Source: Shewanella baltica | Lineage (GTDB): Bacteria; Pseudomonadota; Gammaproteobacteria; Enterobacterales; Shewanellaceae | Reading direction: 5' to 3' | NCBI RefSeq assembly: GCF_900456975.1 | Contig: NZ_UGYM01000002.1 | Span: forward strand, 496,001-560,000 | DNA length: 64,000 nt | Shown here: one piece after another, positions 37,652 through 46,149 of the stretch | Layout: each line of letters begins with the position of its first letter | Numbering within the stretch: position 1 is the stretch's first letter | The notes under the pieces: generated by a model | Seen by the model: only the letters and a program-made list of their open reading frames with translations | What the model was told of the DNA's origin: nothing | The model's database searches: none | Translations under genes and position numbers: made by a program

Positions 37652-38665
37652 AAGCGCCGCCGAATCTGCGGCGGGGTTATCGTATAAGCTTGAGTCTATG
37701 GCGGGCTTAACTGGCGTGTCTTCAACCTCAGGCTTTGGTGGTTGCATTGAATCGAGTTTACCCCGCGCAAGTTCCATCATGGGCGCGAGTTTGGCGCTGG
37801 ATTCTGGAGTGAAGAAACTGTAACTCGCATCGAGTTTAAGCTGGTGGTTTTGCTGTTCTAACTGTTTTTCTACCCGCTTCATAATATGCTGAATATCCCG
37901 CTCACCATCGACAAAGGCCAGTACCACAAATTGCGTGGTGTTGTAGTGGGCGGCTACGTCGGCGGTCCGTATCGTATCTTGGATCAACTTACCCAACAGC
38001 CTGTGGTGATTATCTTCTAGGGGGATGGGCGTGTTATCCGGACTCAGTAATTCAAAGAAGATGATGCCTGCATGGGCACCAAAGCGGCGGCCTAAATTGA
38101 GTTGTCTTGGCGCCATCATCAAAAAACCATAATGATTGAGCATGCCGGTTTCTTGGTCGCGCATCGAAAGGGATTCAATGCGATGGTTCTGGCACAGCAG
38201 AGATAATTCCTGCTGCAGCAATATCTGAAACGGTTCGAGCATAGCGGCATTGGCTAGCCGGTCTGCCATATGTGGGTTGAGTACGCACAGGGCGCCAAAT
38301 TGGCTGCCATCAGGCCAAGCAATAGGGCGCGAGAGAATGTGCTGAATACCATCAAAATCCCGTGGTAAATCATCCAACATAAAGCTGCCAAGGTTTTGAT
38401 ATAAACCGTCGGGTTGGCTGTTTTGTATCTGTTGAAAAAGTTCGAGTTCTGCGGGGTACAAAGTACCTGCGGTAAATTGTGGTGTTTCAGTGATTGCGCT
38501 GACAATGATCTCAAATCCTGCGCTGGTCTTTTGGAATATAAAAACCGTGTTAGCGTTGTAATAGCTGTTGATTAGCTCACATTGGTGCATCCAGCGAGTG
38601 AGATTCACTTGTTGATTGTCGCTATCAAGTAAACTCAAGTTGGGATTAATGGTTTCGGGCAACAT
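37649..38665 (-). CDS. GAF and degenerate GGDEF protein
   Basis: A 338-residue cytoplasmic protein. Residues about 15-160 look like a GAF sensor domain (LSRPIAWPDGSQFGALCVLN). Residues about 165-305 fold like GGDEF (SMRDQETGMLNHYGFLMM). However, the active-site GG[DE]EF position reads YNTTQFVVLAF, so diguanylate cyclase activity should be lost. It may bind c-di-GMP or act as a structural regulator. The last 35 residues are Pro/Ala-rich. It is a single gene, divergent from the next acetyltransferase. Confidence 0.8.
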   Translation of the reverse strand: MLPETINPNLSLLDSDNQQVNLTRWMHQCELINSYYNANTVFIFQKTSAGFEIIVSAITETPQFTAGTLYPAELELFQQIQNSQPDGLYQNLGSFMLDDLPRDFDGIQHILSRPIAWPDGSQFGALCVLNPHMADRLANAAMLEPFQILLQQELSLLCQNHRIESLSMRDQETGMLNHYGFLMMAPRQLNLGRRFGAHAGIIFFELLSPDNTPIPLEDNHHRLLGKLIQDTIRTADVAAHYNTTQFVVLAFVDGERDIQHIMKRVEKQLEQQNHQLKLDASYSFFTPESSAKLAPMMELARGKLDSMQPPKPEVEDTPVKPAIDSSLYDNPAADSAAL

Positions 38666-38833
38666 ACAAACGCCTAACTAGGGCTAAATATTCATTAAGT
38701 TTGGGAAATAAAAGGGGATTTAGCAAATCAAGGCACTAAATAATACCTTGTTCTAGCTGTGCCTATTAATCCAACCGAGTATACTGACGGCCTTAAATTG
38801 GGCCTAAAGCCAAGATGATGCCGTGAGAACACT

Positions 38834-39376
38834 GTGAAGATTAGATTAGCCTTACCCCAAGATGTTGATTTATTAGCGATGCTAGAGAAAAAACATCTCA
38901 ATGACGAATTAGCTTCCGCCAATATGGGACTGCAAGGGCAAGCTTTTTCCCACAGTGAATTGAGCGAATTAGTGCAGCATCATTGGGTCGTAGTGGCGCA
39001 GGTTGAGCAGCAGATCGTCGGTTATGTGATTGCCGGTCGCTGGGGATTTTTCGAACATTGGCCCATTTATCGCACTTTGTTGAATCGTTTGCCGCAACTC
39101 GATTGGGATGGGCCTAAATTAACTAAGACCAACTCTTGCCAATACGGGCCGATTTGGGTGCAGCAAACCTACCGTGGACAAGGGATTTTTGAGGCGTTAG
39201 TCAGTGAAATTCGTCGCCAAGTTGCTCCGCATTTTAGCTATATGTTGACCTTTATTGCCGAAGATAATGAACGTTCCTTTGCCGCCCACTCGGGAAAAGC
39301 GAACATGCAGGTAGTGGATTTTTTTACTGTGTCGGCGCGGGATTACTATTTAATGGCGGCAAAGACCCAAGCTTAG
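38834..39376 (+). CDS. GNAT family N-acetyltransferase
   Basis: A 180-residue GNAT domain starting with GTG (MKIRLALPQDVDLL). The acetyl-CoA motif is QQTYRGQGIFEALVSEI, preceded by QYGPIWV; VVVAQVEQQIVGYVIAG is the preceding strand pair. The substrate is unknown. It is the first of two plus-strand genes here, 80 bases before the next. Confidence 0.85.
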   Translation: MKIRLALPQDVDLLAMLEKKHLNDELASANMGLQGQAFSHSELSELVQHHWVVVAQVEQQIVGYVIAGRWGFFEHWPIYRTLLNRLPQLDWDGPKLTKTNSCQYGPIWVQQTYRGQGIFEALVSEIRRQVAPHFSYMLTFIAEDNERSFAAHSGKANMQVVDFFTVSARDYYLMAAKTQA

Positions 39377-39456
39377 TTGTTCGATGATAGAAATTAAGGA
39401 TTCAATCTCTACTGTGTAAATAACCCGAGTTCAGGTTAAATAACGGAGATAAATAC

Positions 39457-39807
39457 ATGAATGTACAATTTGTTGAGTCACTATTAACGGCCTATGCCGA
39501 AGTCAATTTATCGGCTTGGGACAACTTGAGATTGGTCTTATCTGAATGCTCCCACCATGAATGTGAGGCGAGGGGATTTGAAGTCGAGTTTGTTTCCGAT
39601 TCAGGGCAAGCGCAGCATTATTGGGTACAAGTGGGGAATATTTGGCTCGATTGTGGCCGAACCAATGCCTATTCGGCGACGATAACGCAACTGAGCGATG
39701 CGCAAGTCAGCCGCGCGAATACAAAAATGGCGCTAGAGTGCGCCATTTTATCCCAAGAGCAGATTGGTCTACTGTGCATGCAAAACGCCCATTTCGACCA
39801 TTGCTAA
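39457..39807 (+). CDS. Conserved-looking hypothetical protein
   Basis: A 116-residue, probably cytoplasmic protein with seven cysteines, several near His residues (ECSHHECEARG, LDCGRTN, LECAIL, LLCMQNAHFDHC at the end). GGAGA precedes the ATG at good spacing. The family is not recognised. The Cys/His content would allow metal binding, but no standard motif is present. Confidence 0.65.
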   Translation: MNVQFVESLLTAYAEVNLSAWDNLRLVLSECSHHECEARGFEVEFVSDSGQAQHYWVQVGNIWLDCGRTNAYSATITQLSDAQVSRANTKMALECAILSQEQIGLLCMQNAHFDHC

Positions 39808-39845
39808 GTGCGCTTATTCTGCCCCTGCCTCAACCACTTTTTTGA

Positions 39846-40250
39846 TCAATACTTCTTCATCAGAAAGATGCGCTGAGGGGTAGTGGTGACTGTACCTATG
39901 ATCTCAAACCCTTGTTTTTCATAAAACACAGGGGCTTGAATCGATAAGGTATCCACTTGAGCTACCAAGCAACCCCGTTGTTTCGCCTCAGCTTCGGCAA
40001 GCGCCATCAGTTTATGCCCAAGCCCTGTGCCTCTGGTTTGGTCATCAACCCAGACAACATTGATTAAGAAGTTTTTATAGATAGTCCGTCCACCCACACC
40101 CCCAATCAACTTGCCATTTTCATCACGTGCTATGACAGTCAAAGGCACTGATTTCTCAGGCCCTAATAGCCCAGCATTAAATTGCCTAACGCCGTCTACC
40201 AGCGCATCCACAATCGCGTTATTTTCTTCATGAATAACTTCAAATTTCAC
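39846..40250 (-). CDS. GNAT family N-acetyltransferase
   Basis: A 134-residue short GNAT protein starting with GTG, with AGGAAG upstream. Motif A is DDQTRGTGLGHKLMALAEAEA and motif B includes APVFYEKQGFEIIG. It resembles small acetyltransferases with unknown targets. It lies beside the tandem repeat copies B and C. Confidence 0.85.
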   Translation of the reverse strand: MKFEVIHEENNAIVDALVDGVRQFNAGLLGPEKSVPLTVIARDENGKLIGGVGGRTIYKNFLINVVWVDDQTRGTGLGHKLMALAEAEAKQRGCLVAQVDTLSIQAPVFYEKQGFEIIGTVTTTPQRIFLMKKY

Positions 40251-40318
40251 TTAAATTTCTTCCTTAAAAATGGATTTTTTGCTTTTAAATCATATAGCAA
40301 CTATCAGTAAACTCAATA

Positions 40319-40547
40319 TTGGACAGAAATGTGTTGGAAAGTAGTGTCGGGGGAACTGTCACTTTAGTTGTTAGCAGTTTAGCGTTTGCTGATATCCACT
40401 CACACAGGCTTGCCATGGCATTCGCTCGTCAGTCCTTGGATGCTCGACCGCCCCGTCCATGGGGCGGACGGTCGTCTTGCTATCACCATGGCTCACTTTT
40501 TTGGTATTAGCGGAACCTGTGGATTGAAAAGATTACACAACATACTT
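40319..40547. repeat. Dispersed repeat, copy B
   Basis: A 229-base unit starting TTGGACAGAAATGTGTTGG. Its GC-rich 28-base core at 40446-40473 is identical to those of copies A and C. It lacks about 14 bases present in C before the core. Copy C starts directly at its end with the same 20-plus bases. Confidence 0.85.
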
Positions 40548-40793
40548 TTGGACAGAAATGTGTTGGAAAGTAGTGTTTTGGGAGCAGTAATTTCAGTTGT
40601 TAGAAGTTTAGCGTTTACGGGTATCCACTCACACTGGCTTGCCATGGCATTCGCTCGTCGACTCGCAGCCAGTCCGTCCTTGGATGCTCGACCGCCCCGT
40701 CCATGGGGCGGACGGTCGTCTCGCCAATCACCATTGCTCACCTTTTGGGCACTAGTGTAACCAGTCTGTATGAAGGAGATACCCAGCAAGCTT
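40548..40793. repeat. Dispersed repeat, copy C (tandem with B)
   Basis: A 246-base unit, same opening as copy B, core at 40690-40717. A third truncated opening (TTGGACAAAACCTTGTTAGA) starts at 40794, as if another unit had begun or been lost. Confidence 0.85.
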
Positions 40794-40925
40794 TTGGACA
40801 AAACCTTGTTAGATAATTCACTCTTATGAGCCAGATTCGGATTAGCTATTCTATTAGCAATGCTTCGTTTGGCTACAAACTAATCAATAAACGATAAAAC
40901 CAGTCGGAATAGGCATAACAGGGAC

Positions 40926-40954
40926 ATGAATCAGTTCTCTAGAGATTTGATTCA
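40926..40954. repeat. Hairpin, ATGAATCA/TGATTCAT arms
   Basis: A perfect 8-bp stem encloses TCTCTAGAGA, itself a palindrome. Related hairpins occur at 41022 and 41881, either side of the RraB-like gene. Confidence 0.5.
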
Positions 40955-41021
40955 TCTAAAGGGAAAAAACCGCCCCAGAATAGCCGCAAACAGGGCAATA
41001 GGACGAGGTTTAGCGGCTGAC

Positions 41022-41053
41022 GTGAATCAGTCTGGTGTAGAGTGATTCATGAG
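41022..41053. repeat. Left flanking hairpin of RraB-like gene
   Basis: GTGAATCAG at one end and ATTCATGAGC at the other, with GAATCA/TGATTC arms. The same two ends appear in inverse orientation at 41878-41911 on the other side of the gene. Confidence 0.5.
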
Positions 41054-41206
41054 CTCACTTTGGGATATAAATGAGTTACCTCAATAACTCTAACTCGTTA
41101 AATTCGGATTAAAATATCTATGGATTTATCTTTTGCAAAATAGTAAGAGCCGCAACGTGGCCAAGTGAGCTATAGCAGACTGGTTAGGCAACTTATATTA
41201 GATGCA

Positions 41207-41638
41207 CTATTGCTTCACAGGCCCAACATCCATTCCATCGTAGTTATCCAAAGCATACTTATTTGCAAAGATGTATAGTTCATCGTTTCTTTTATCTAGT
41301 GTCTTAGGTGAATGAATTTCAACCTTTTCTACATGTAACCAATAGATATCTGGCTCATTAGGATCATCTTTATCAGACAAGTATATATCTACGTATTTAT
41401 ATCCTTGTTTTATTAATTCTTCGGCTGCTTGCTCTAATTTCTGTGGTTCGTGATGTGTAAAGAAATACCCCCAGAGCATGGGGCCAGATATATTCCATGA
41501 TGTTTCATTTTTTATGTTCTGGAACATTTCGTTTAAGGAATCAAGTGTTATTTTTTTCCCCGGGATATCTCTCATATCTGCCCCATATGCATATGAATTG
41601 GCAATTATCAAACCTAGTAAGAATGTTCTAATATTCAT
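41207..41638 (-). CDS. RraB-like domain protein with signal peptide
   Basis: A 143-residue protein with an N-terminal signal-like segment (MNIRTFLLGLIIANSYAYGA). Then comes a domain with WGYFFTHHEPQKLEQAAEEL, YKYVDIYL, WLHVEKVEIHSP and a terminal LDNYDGMDVGPV. That pattern is what is annotated as the ribonuclease E inhibitor RraB family. A predicted export signal is odd for an RNase E regulator, so either the signal is not functional or the domain has another job outside the cytoplasm. The gene is AT-rich, isolated, and bracketed by related inverted hairpins, which suggests a mobile or recently gained gene. Confidence 0.65.
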   Translation of the reverse strand: MNIRTFLLGLIIANSYAYGADMRDIPGKKITLDSLNEMFQNIKNETSWNISGPMLWGYFFTHHEPQKLEQAAEELIKQGYKYVDIYLSDKDDPNEPDIYWLHVEKVEIHSPKTLDKRNDELYIFANKYALDNYDGMDVGPVKQ

Positions 41639-41877
41639 TTTCTTCTAACATTTTATCTGTGCACATGCGCGATAACGGTTAACGTTGTTGGACCAACACA
41701 GTTAACTATCTGTATTGTAATGAACTTATCAGCTTCCGATTAAATATACCATCTGGGAAAACGCGAATGCACGTTTTCAAAACCAATTAACTAATCCATA
41801 TCTCTAATAATTACTTGATTGTAAATGCTTTTTCAATAAAGCAAGCTAATGAGCGAAGACACGTAGCGGGGCAAATG

Positions 41878-41911
41878 CTCATGAACCAGACTAGGTAAGT
41901 CTGATTCACTG
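41878..41911. repeat. Right flanking hairpin of RraB-like gene
   Basis: GCTCATGAACCAGACT ... AGTCTGATTCACTG folds through CAGACT/AGTCTG. Read on the other strand its ends (GTGAATCAG, TTCATGAGC) match those of the hairpin at 41022. Confidence 0.5.
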
Positions 41912-42029
41912 TAACTATTTTTGCAATTCCTCATGGTCAGGTCTTTCTTTTGGGTACCCATTACTTTAAGTATCTCAAATTATCAGATAACAAAGGGCTG
42001 TTCTTCGAGCCGTGGCGCACTTAGGGGCA

Positions 42030-42212
42030 AATAGCTTTTTTAGCTGAACGAACAGCGATAGGGTTAGTAAGGATTGGCATTGTTGCAACAGTGACCGTTG
42101 GCGGCATGGATGCCGTCGTCGAGCCTATAGGGATATATTTACGGCGAGTCACTGGGGAAACAATGACAATTCATGCTGCATAACTGACGATAAAGTTATC
42201 TTGCTTTGGGGT
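42030..42212. repeat. Tandem structured repeat, unit 1
   Basis: 183 bases, starting AATAGCTTTTTTAGCTGAAC and ending TTGCTTTGGGG. It contains a hairpin CGGCAT-GG-ATGCCG. It aligns along its whole length with unit 2. Confidence 0.75.
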
Positions 42213-42407
42213 AATAGCTTTTTAGCTGAACGAACAGCTAGAGGGTTGGGGAGGATTGGCATTGTTGCACCTGTGACCTTCTAAAACAGGATCTTTTAGT
42301 TGAGCCCTCAGGGACGCTTTTTGTTAAACAAAGAGGTGGTGAGTCATAGGGGAAACAATGACAATGAATGCTGCACAACTGAAGATACCTTTATCTTGCT
42401 TTGGGGA
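42213..42407. repeat. Tandem structured repeat, unit 2
   Basis: 195 bases with the same start, a shared middle (GGATTGGCATTGTTGCA) and the same end (GGGGAAACAATGACAAT then TTGCTTTGGGG). At the hairpin position the sequence is replaced by another self-complementary one (CTAAAA...TTTTAG). Confidence 0.75.
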
Positions 42408-42425
42408 ACCAAATTGCAGGCATAA

Positions 42426-42449
42426 AAAAACCGCTGGGTAGCGGTTTTT
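42426..42449. terminator. Terminator of metK
   Basis: A 10-bp stem (AAAAACCGCT and complement) with a 4-base loop and A/T tails both ways, 38 bases after the metK stop. Confidence 0.85.
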
Positions 42450-42486
42450 ATATTTTGCAATATTAACGGGTTTTAATCGAAACCGA

Positions 42487-43638
42487 TTATAGACCCGCGT
42501 CAGCGCGCAGTGCTTCAGCTTTGTCTGTTGCTTCCCAAGGGAATTCGTTACGACCAAAGTGGCCATAAGCGGCAGTCGCTTGATAAATCGGACGTGCTAA
42601 ATCGAGCATGGCCGTTAAACCGTATGGACGCAGTTCGAAGTGTTGACGTACTAACTTGATCAGCAAATCTTCAGACACTTTACCCGTACCGAAGGTTTCG
42701 ATGCTGATAGAAGTCGGCTCTGCTACACCAATAGCGTAAGACACTTGGATTTCACAGCGATCAGCAAGACCTGCAGCAACGATGTTTTTTGCCACATAAC
42801 GGGCAGCGTATGCCGCGCTACGGTCAACTTTTGATGGATCTTTACCAGAGAATGCGCCACCACCATGACGGGCCATGCCGCCGTAGGTATCAACGATGAT
42901 CTTACGACCGGTTAAGCCGCAATCGCCTACTGGTCCACCGATAACAAAACGGCCAGTTGGGTTGATAAAGAACTTAGTGTCTTTGTTTAGCCATTGAGCC
43001 GGTAATACTGGCTTGATGATGGTTTCCATCACGCCTTCAATTAAGTCGGCTTGTGATACGTCATCTCTGTGCTGAGTCGACAATACGACAGCATCAATAC
43101 CGACAATTTTGCCATCATCATAGGCAAACGTGACTTGGCTTTTCGCATCTGGGCGTAACCAAGGTAGCGTGCCGTTTTTACGCACTTCAGACTGACGCTT
43201 CACTAATGCGTGGGCATAAGTGATAGGCGCTGGCATTAGGACGTCGGTTTCGTTGTTGGCATAGCCAAACATTAACCCTTGGTCGCCTGCACCTTGCTCA
43301 GCAGGGTCAGCACGGTCTACACCTTGATTGATATCAGGTGATTGCTTACCAATGGCGTTTAATACCGCACACGAGTCTGCATCAAAACCCATATCTGAGT
43401 GGGTATAACCAATTTCACGCACCGTTTTACGGGTGATTTCTTCGATATCAACCCAAGCAGAAGTCGTGACTTCGCCACCGACTAATACCATGCCAGTTTT
43501 GACATAAGTTTCACACGCCACGCGTGCTTTTGGATCTTGAGCCAGAATTGCATCTAGCACAGCATCAGAAATCTGATCTGCAATCTTATCGGGATGACCT
43601 TCTGAGACCGACTCAGAAGTAAACAAGTGCTTTGCCAT
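42487..43638 (-). CDS. metK: S-adenosylmethionine synthetase
   Basis: A 383-residue enzyme that makes SAM from methionine and ATP. The signatures are [19 protein letters not shown] at the N terminus, [12 protein letters not shown] (ATP-binding hexapeptide region) and [19 protein letters not shown] (second signature). The length equals the enterobacterial enzyme. It is transcribed alone, divergent from tkt. Four tandem met boxes just upstream of the start indicate MetJ repression. Confidence 0.98.
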   Translation of the reverse strand: MAKHLFTSESVSEGHPDKIADQISDAVLDAILAQDPKARVACETYVKTGMVLVGGEVTTSAWVDIEEITRKTVREIGYTHSDMGFDADSCAVLNAIGKQSPDINQGVDRADPAEQGAGDQGLMFGYANNETDVLMPAPITYAHALVKRQSEVRKNGTLPWLRPDAKSQVTFAYDDGKIVGIDAVVLSTQHRDDVSQADLIEGVMETIIKPVLPAQWLNKDTKFFINPTGRFVIGGPVGDCGLTGRKIIVDTYGGMARHGGGAFSGKDPSKVDRSAAYAARYVAKNIVAAGLADRCEIQVSYAIGVAEPTSISIETFGTGKVSEDLLIKLVRQHFELRPYGLTAMLDLARPIYQATAAYGHFGRNEFPWEATDKAEALRADAGL

Positions 43639-44038
43639 AGTAGGAAAATCTCGTCGTTAGCATTCAAACGTGTAGAAGCATCTACATCTAGACGGCTATT
43701 TTAGTTTAAATCTGATTGCCGATCACCCCCAGTGAGAAAAAATCCTCTCAGATTGTGACCTGAAAACGACTGTGCTCAGTCTTAAAGTGGTTATTTTACT
43801 TATATTTCATAGTATTAAGTTTGCTATGTTTTTGAGAAATTTATTTCTCCATTACAAGTGATCCTTGCGATGCCCACTCAAGTAAACGCCAGTAAAGTGA
43901 CTAGCTTGTTTCTGCGAGTTTACGATACGGCCATCTTTTGCTGAGTGAATGATAATTTTAGTTTGCGTCACACTGGCATGTAGGGGAAAATATGCATCCA
44001 AATTGCCCGCTAGACCCCACAAACAAGCAGGAGAGAGC
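43639..44038. other. Divergent metK / tkt promoter region
   Basis: 400 bases. Contains the met boxes near metK. The middle is AT-rich and should hold both promoters. I see no gene; an open frame extending tkt upstream to 43949 is judged noncoding. Confidence 0.55.
43666..43697 (-). promoter_or_regulatory. Four tandem met boxes (MetJ operator) upstream of metK
   Basis: On the minus strand the 32 bases split exactly into four 8-mers: AGCCGTCT, AGATGTAG, ATGCTTCT, ACACGTTT. Against the MetJ consensus AGACGTCT they match 7, 5, 5 and 6 of 8. MetJ binds such arrays with SAM as corepressor. The array lies 28-59 bases before the metK ATG. Confidence 0.75.
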
Positions 44039-46033
44039 ATGTCTTCCCGTAAAGTACTCGCAAACGCAATCCGTGCGTTAAGTATGGATGCAGTTCAAAA
44101 AGCAAATTCAGGCCATCCCGGCGCCCCAATGGGTATGGCAGATATTGCTGAAGTGCTGTGGAATGATTTCCTTAAGCACAACCCGACCAATCCTAAATGG
44201 GTAGATAGAGACCGTTTCGTCCTTTCTAACGGTCACGGTTCAATGCTGATCTACTCTTTACTTCACCTGACAGGTTATGAATTACCAATCGAAGAACTGA
44301 AACAGTTCCGTCAATTGCATTCAAAAACCCCGGGTCACCCAGAATACGGTTACACCCCAGGTGTTGAAACCACAACGGGTCCACTCGGCGCGGGCATCAG
44401 CAATGCAGTCGGTATGGCGATTGCTGAAAAAACCTTAGCGGCACAGTTTAACCGTGATGGTCACGATATCGTTGATCACTACACTTACTGCTTCGTCGGC
44501 GACGGCTGTTTGATGGAAGGTATTTCCCACGAAGCCTGTTCATTAGCCGGTACTTTAGGTCTAGGCAAACTGGTCGCATTTTGGGATGACAACGGTATTT
44601 CTATCGATGGCCATGTTGAAGGCTGGTTCACCGATGATACGCCAAAGCGTTTTGAAGCTTACGGCTGGCATGTGATTGCCGGTGTTGACGGTCACGATAG
44701 CGCGGCAATCCGTGCAGCTATCGAAGCGGCGAAAGCGGTGACCGATAAACCAACCATGATTTGCTGCAAAACCATTATCGGTTTTGGCTCACCCAACAAA
44801 TCTGGCAGCCACGATTGCCACGGCGCGCCATTAGGCGATGCGGAAATCGCCGCAGCCCGTGAATTCCTTGGCTGGCCATACGCACCGTTTGAAATCCCTG
44901 CTGACGTTTATGCCGGTTGGGATGCCAAAGAAGCCGGTGCTGCCCGTGAAGCGGCATGGAACGAGAAGTTTGCGGCTTATAGCGCAGCTCACCCAGAACT
45001 GGCTGCTGAATATGAGCGCCGCGTACTGAAAGGTGAATTACCTGCTGATTTCGAAGAGAAAGCGCAGGCATTCGTGCAAGCATCACAGGACAAAGCCGAA
45101 GGTATTGCGAGCCGTAAAGCCTCACAAAATGCTATCGGTGCTTTCGGTGCTATGTTACCTGAACTGTTAGGCGGCTCTGCTGACTTAGCGGGTTCTAACT
45201 TGACTTTGTGGTCTGGTTCTAAAGGTATTCAAGACGATCCTGCCGGTAACTACATTTATTACGGCGTGCGTGAATTCGGCATGAGCGGCATTATGAACGG
45301 TGCTTCGCTGCATGGTGGTTTCATCAACTACGGCGCAACTTTCATGATGTTCATGGAATACGCGCGTAACGCAGTTCGTATGTCGGCGCTGATGGGCATT
45401 CAAAACATCTTCGTTTATACCCATGACTCTATCGGTCAAGGTGAAGATGGCCCAACGCATCAGCCAGTTGAGCAATTAGCTAACCTGCGTATGACGCCAA
45501 ATATGGCCGTATGGCGCCCATGTGATGCGGCAGAAACGGCAGTTTCTTGGAAAGCTGCGATTCAACGTCGCAATGCCCCAACGTCACTGATCTTCAGCCG
45601 TCAAAATCTCAAAGCCCAAGCGCGTACCGCTGAGCAATTAGCCAACGTGGCTAAAGGTGCTTATGTACTGCAAGACTGTACGGGTACACCAGAACTGATC
45701 CTGATCGCAACCGGTAGCGAAGTACAATTGGCGATGGATTCTGCGGCTGCATTAACTGAGCAAGGTAAACAAGTTCGCGTAGTCTCTATGCCATCGACAA
45801 CTGAGTTCGATAAGCAAGATGCAGCGTATAAAGAATCGGTATTACCACGTGCTGTGACTAAACGTGTGGCTATCGAAGCGGCGCATACCGATTTCTGGTA
45901 CAAGTACGTCGGTTTTGAAGGCACTGTTGTTGGCATGACCACTTTTGGTGAGTCAGCGCCGGGTAACGTGCTATTGAATCACTTCGGTTTCACCGTTGAA
46001 AATGTGCTGAATGCTGCAAAATCATTGGGCTAA
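44039..46033 (+). CDS. tkt: Transketolase
   Basis: A 664-residue thiamine diphosphate enzyme of the pentose phosphate pathway that moves two-carbon units between sugar phosphates. Key parts are [18 protein letters not shown], the ThDP/Mg motif [19 protein letters not shown]...NGISIDG, and the pyrimidine-domain [29 protein letters not shown] just before the ATG at 44039 fixes the start, although the frame is open 30 codons further. It heads a run of carbon-metabolism genes. Confidence 0.97.
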   Translation: MSSRKVLANAIRALSMDAVQKANSGHPGAPMGMADIAEVLWNDFLKHNPTNPKWVDRDRFVLSNGHGSMLIYSLLHLTGYELPIEELKQFRQLHSKTPGHPEYGYTPGVETTTGPLGAGISNAVGMAIAEKTLAAQFNRDGHDIVDHYTYCFVGDGCLMEGISHEACSLAGTLGLGKLVAFWDDNGISIDGHVEGWFTDDTPKRFEAYGWHVIAGVDGHDSAAIRAAIEAAKAVTDKPTMICCKTIIGFGSPNKSGSHDCHGAPLGDAEIAAAREFLGWPYAPFEIPADVYAGWDAKEAGAAREAAWNEKFAAYSAAHPELAAEYERRVLKGELPADFEEKAQAFVQASQDKAEGIASRKASQNAIGAFGAMLPELLGGSADLAGSNLTLWSGSKGIQDDPAGNYIYYGVREFGMSGIMNGASLHGGFINYGATFMMFMEYARNAVRMSALMGIQNIFVYTHDSIGQGEDGPTHQPVEQLANLRMTPNMAVWRPCDAAETAVSWKAAIQRRNAPTSLIFSRQNLKAQARTAEQLANVAKGAYVLQDCTGTPELILIATGSEVQLAMDSAAALTEQGKQVRVVSMPSTTEFDKQDAAYKESVLPRAVTKRVAIEAAHTDFWYKYVGFEGTVVGMTTFGESAPGNVLLNHFGFTVENVLNAAKSLG

Positions 46034-46064
46034 TCGCTCAAGGGATTAGATTCAATACAAAAGG

Positions 46065-46094
46065 TTAAACTTTTTAAGTGTTAATCTGTATAAT
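46065..46094 (+). promoter_or_regulatory. Candidate promoter for epd
   Basis: A perfect TATAAT at 46089-46094 lies 18 bases after TTAAAC (46065-46070), a weak -35. The expected start of transcription falls inside the following hairpin. Confidence 0.4.
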
Positions 46095-46095
46095 G

Positions 46096-46124
46096 CGGCC
46101 TGCAATCTTTTGCAGGCCGTTTTT
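46096..46124 (+). terminator. Terminator or attenuator between tkt and epd
   Basis: A perfect 9-bp GC-rich stem (CGGCCTGCA and complement) with a 6-base loop is followed by TTTTT. It ends tkt transcription and directly follows a TATAAT box. Confidence 0.8.
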
Positions 46125-46149
46125 GTATTTAGAGGAAATTGAGACCTCA

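Larger units (their letters stand above)
40251..41206. other. Gene-poor repeat island
   Basis: 956 bases with no supported gene. Contents: repeat copies B and C in tandem (40319-40793) and two hairpins built on ATGAATCA / TGATTCAT-like arms (40926-40954, 41022-41050). Open frames at 40386-40760 (plus) and 40493-40801 (minus) lie wholly inside the repeats. Confidence 0.6.
41639..42486. other. Gene-poor region upstream of RraB-like gene
   Basis: 848 bases. Left part: AT-rich promoter side of the RraB-like gene and a hairpin (41878-41911). Right part: tandem structured repeat (42030-42407) and the metK terminator. No gene is supported. Confidence 0.6.

Noticed and set aside
40319..40793. Possible CRISPR array
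   Set aside because: Units are 229-246 bases and similar along their length, with no short identical repeats separated by unique spacers and no cas genes.
40386..40801. Open frames of 100-124 codons on both strands inside repeat copies B and C
   Set aside because: They are open because of the GC-rich repeat itself, differ between copies, and have no binding site. Treated as repeat, not genes.
41148..41194. Possible integron attC site next to the RraB-like gene (ends GGTTAGGC)
   Set aside because: A GTTAGGC end is present, but I found no matching RYYYAAC partner at the right distance, nor an integrase gene.
42324..42566. Minus-strand open frame overlapping the metK end
   Set aside because: It runs through the metK terminator and the structured repeat in another frame of metK; not plausible as a gene.
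43949..44038. 30-codon upstream extension of transketolase
   Set aside because: The ATG at 44039 has a strong binding site and gives the standard N terminus.
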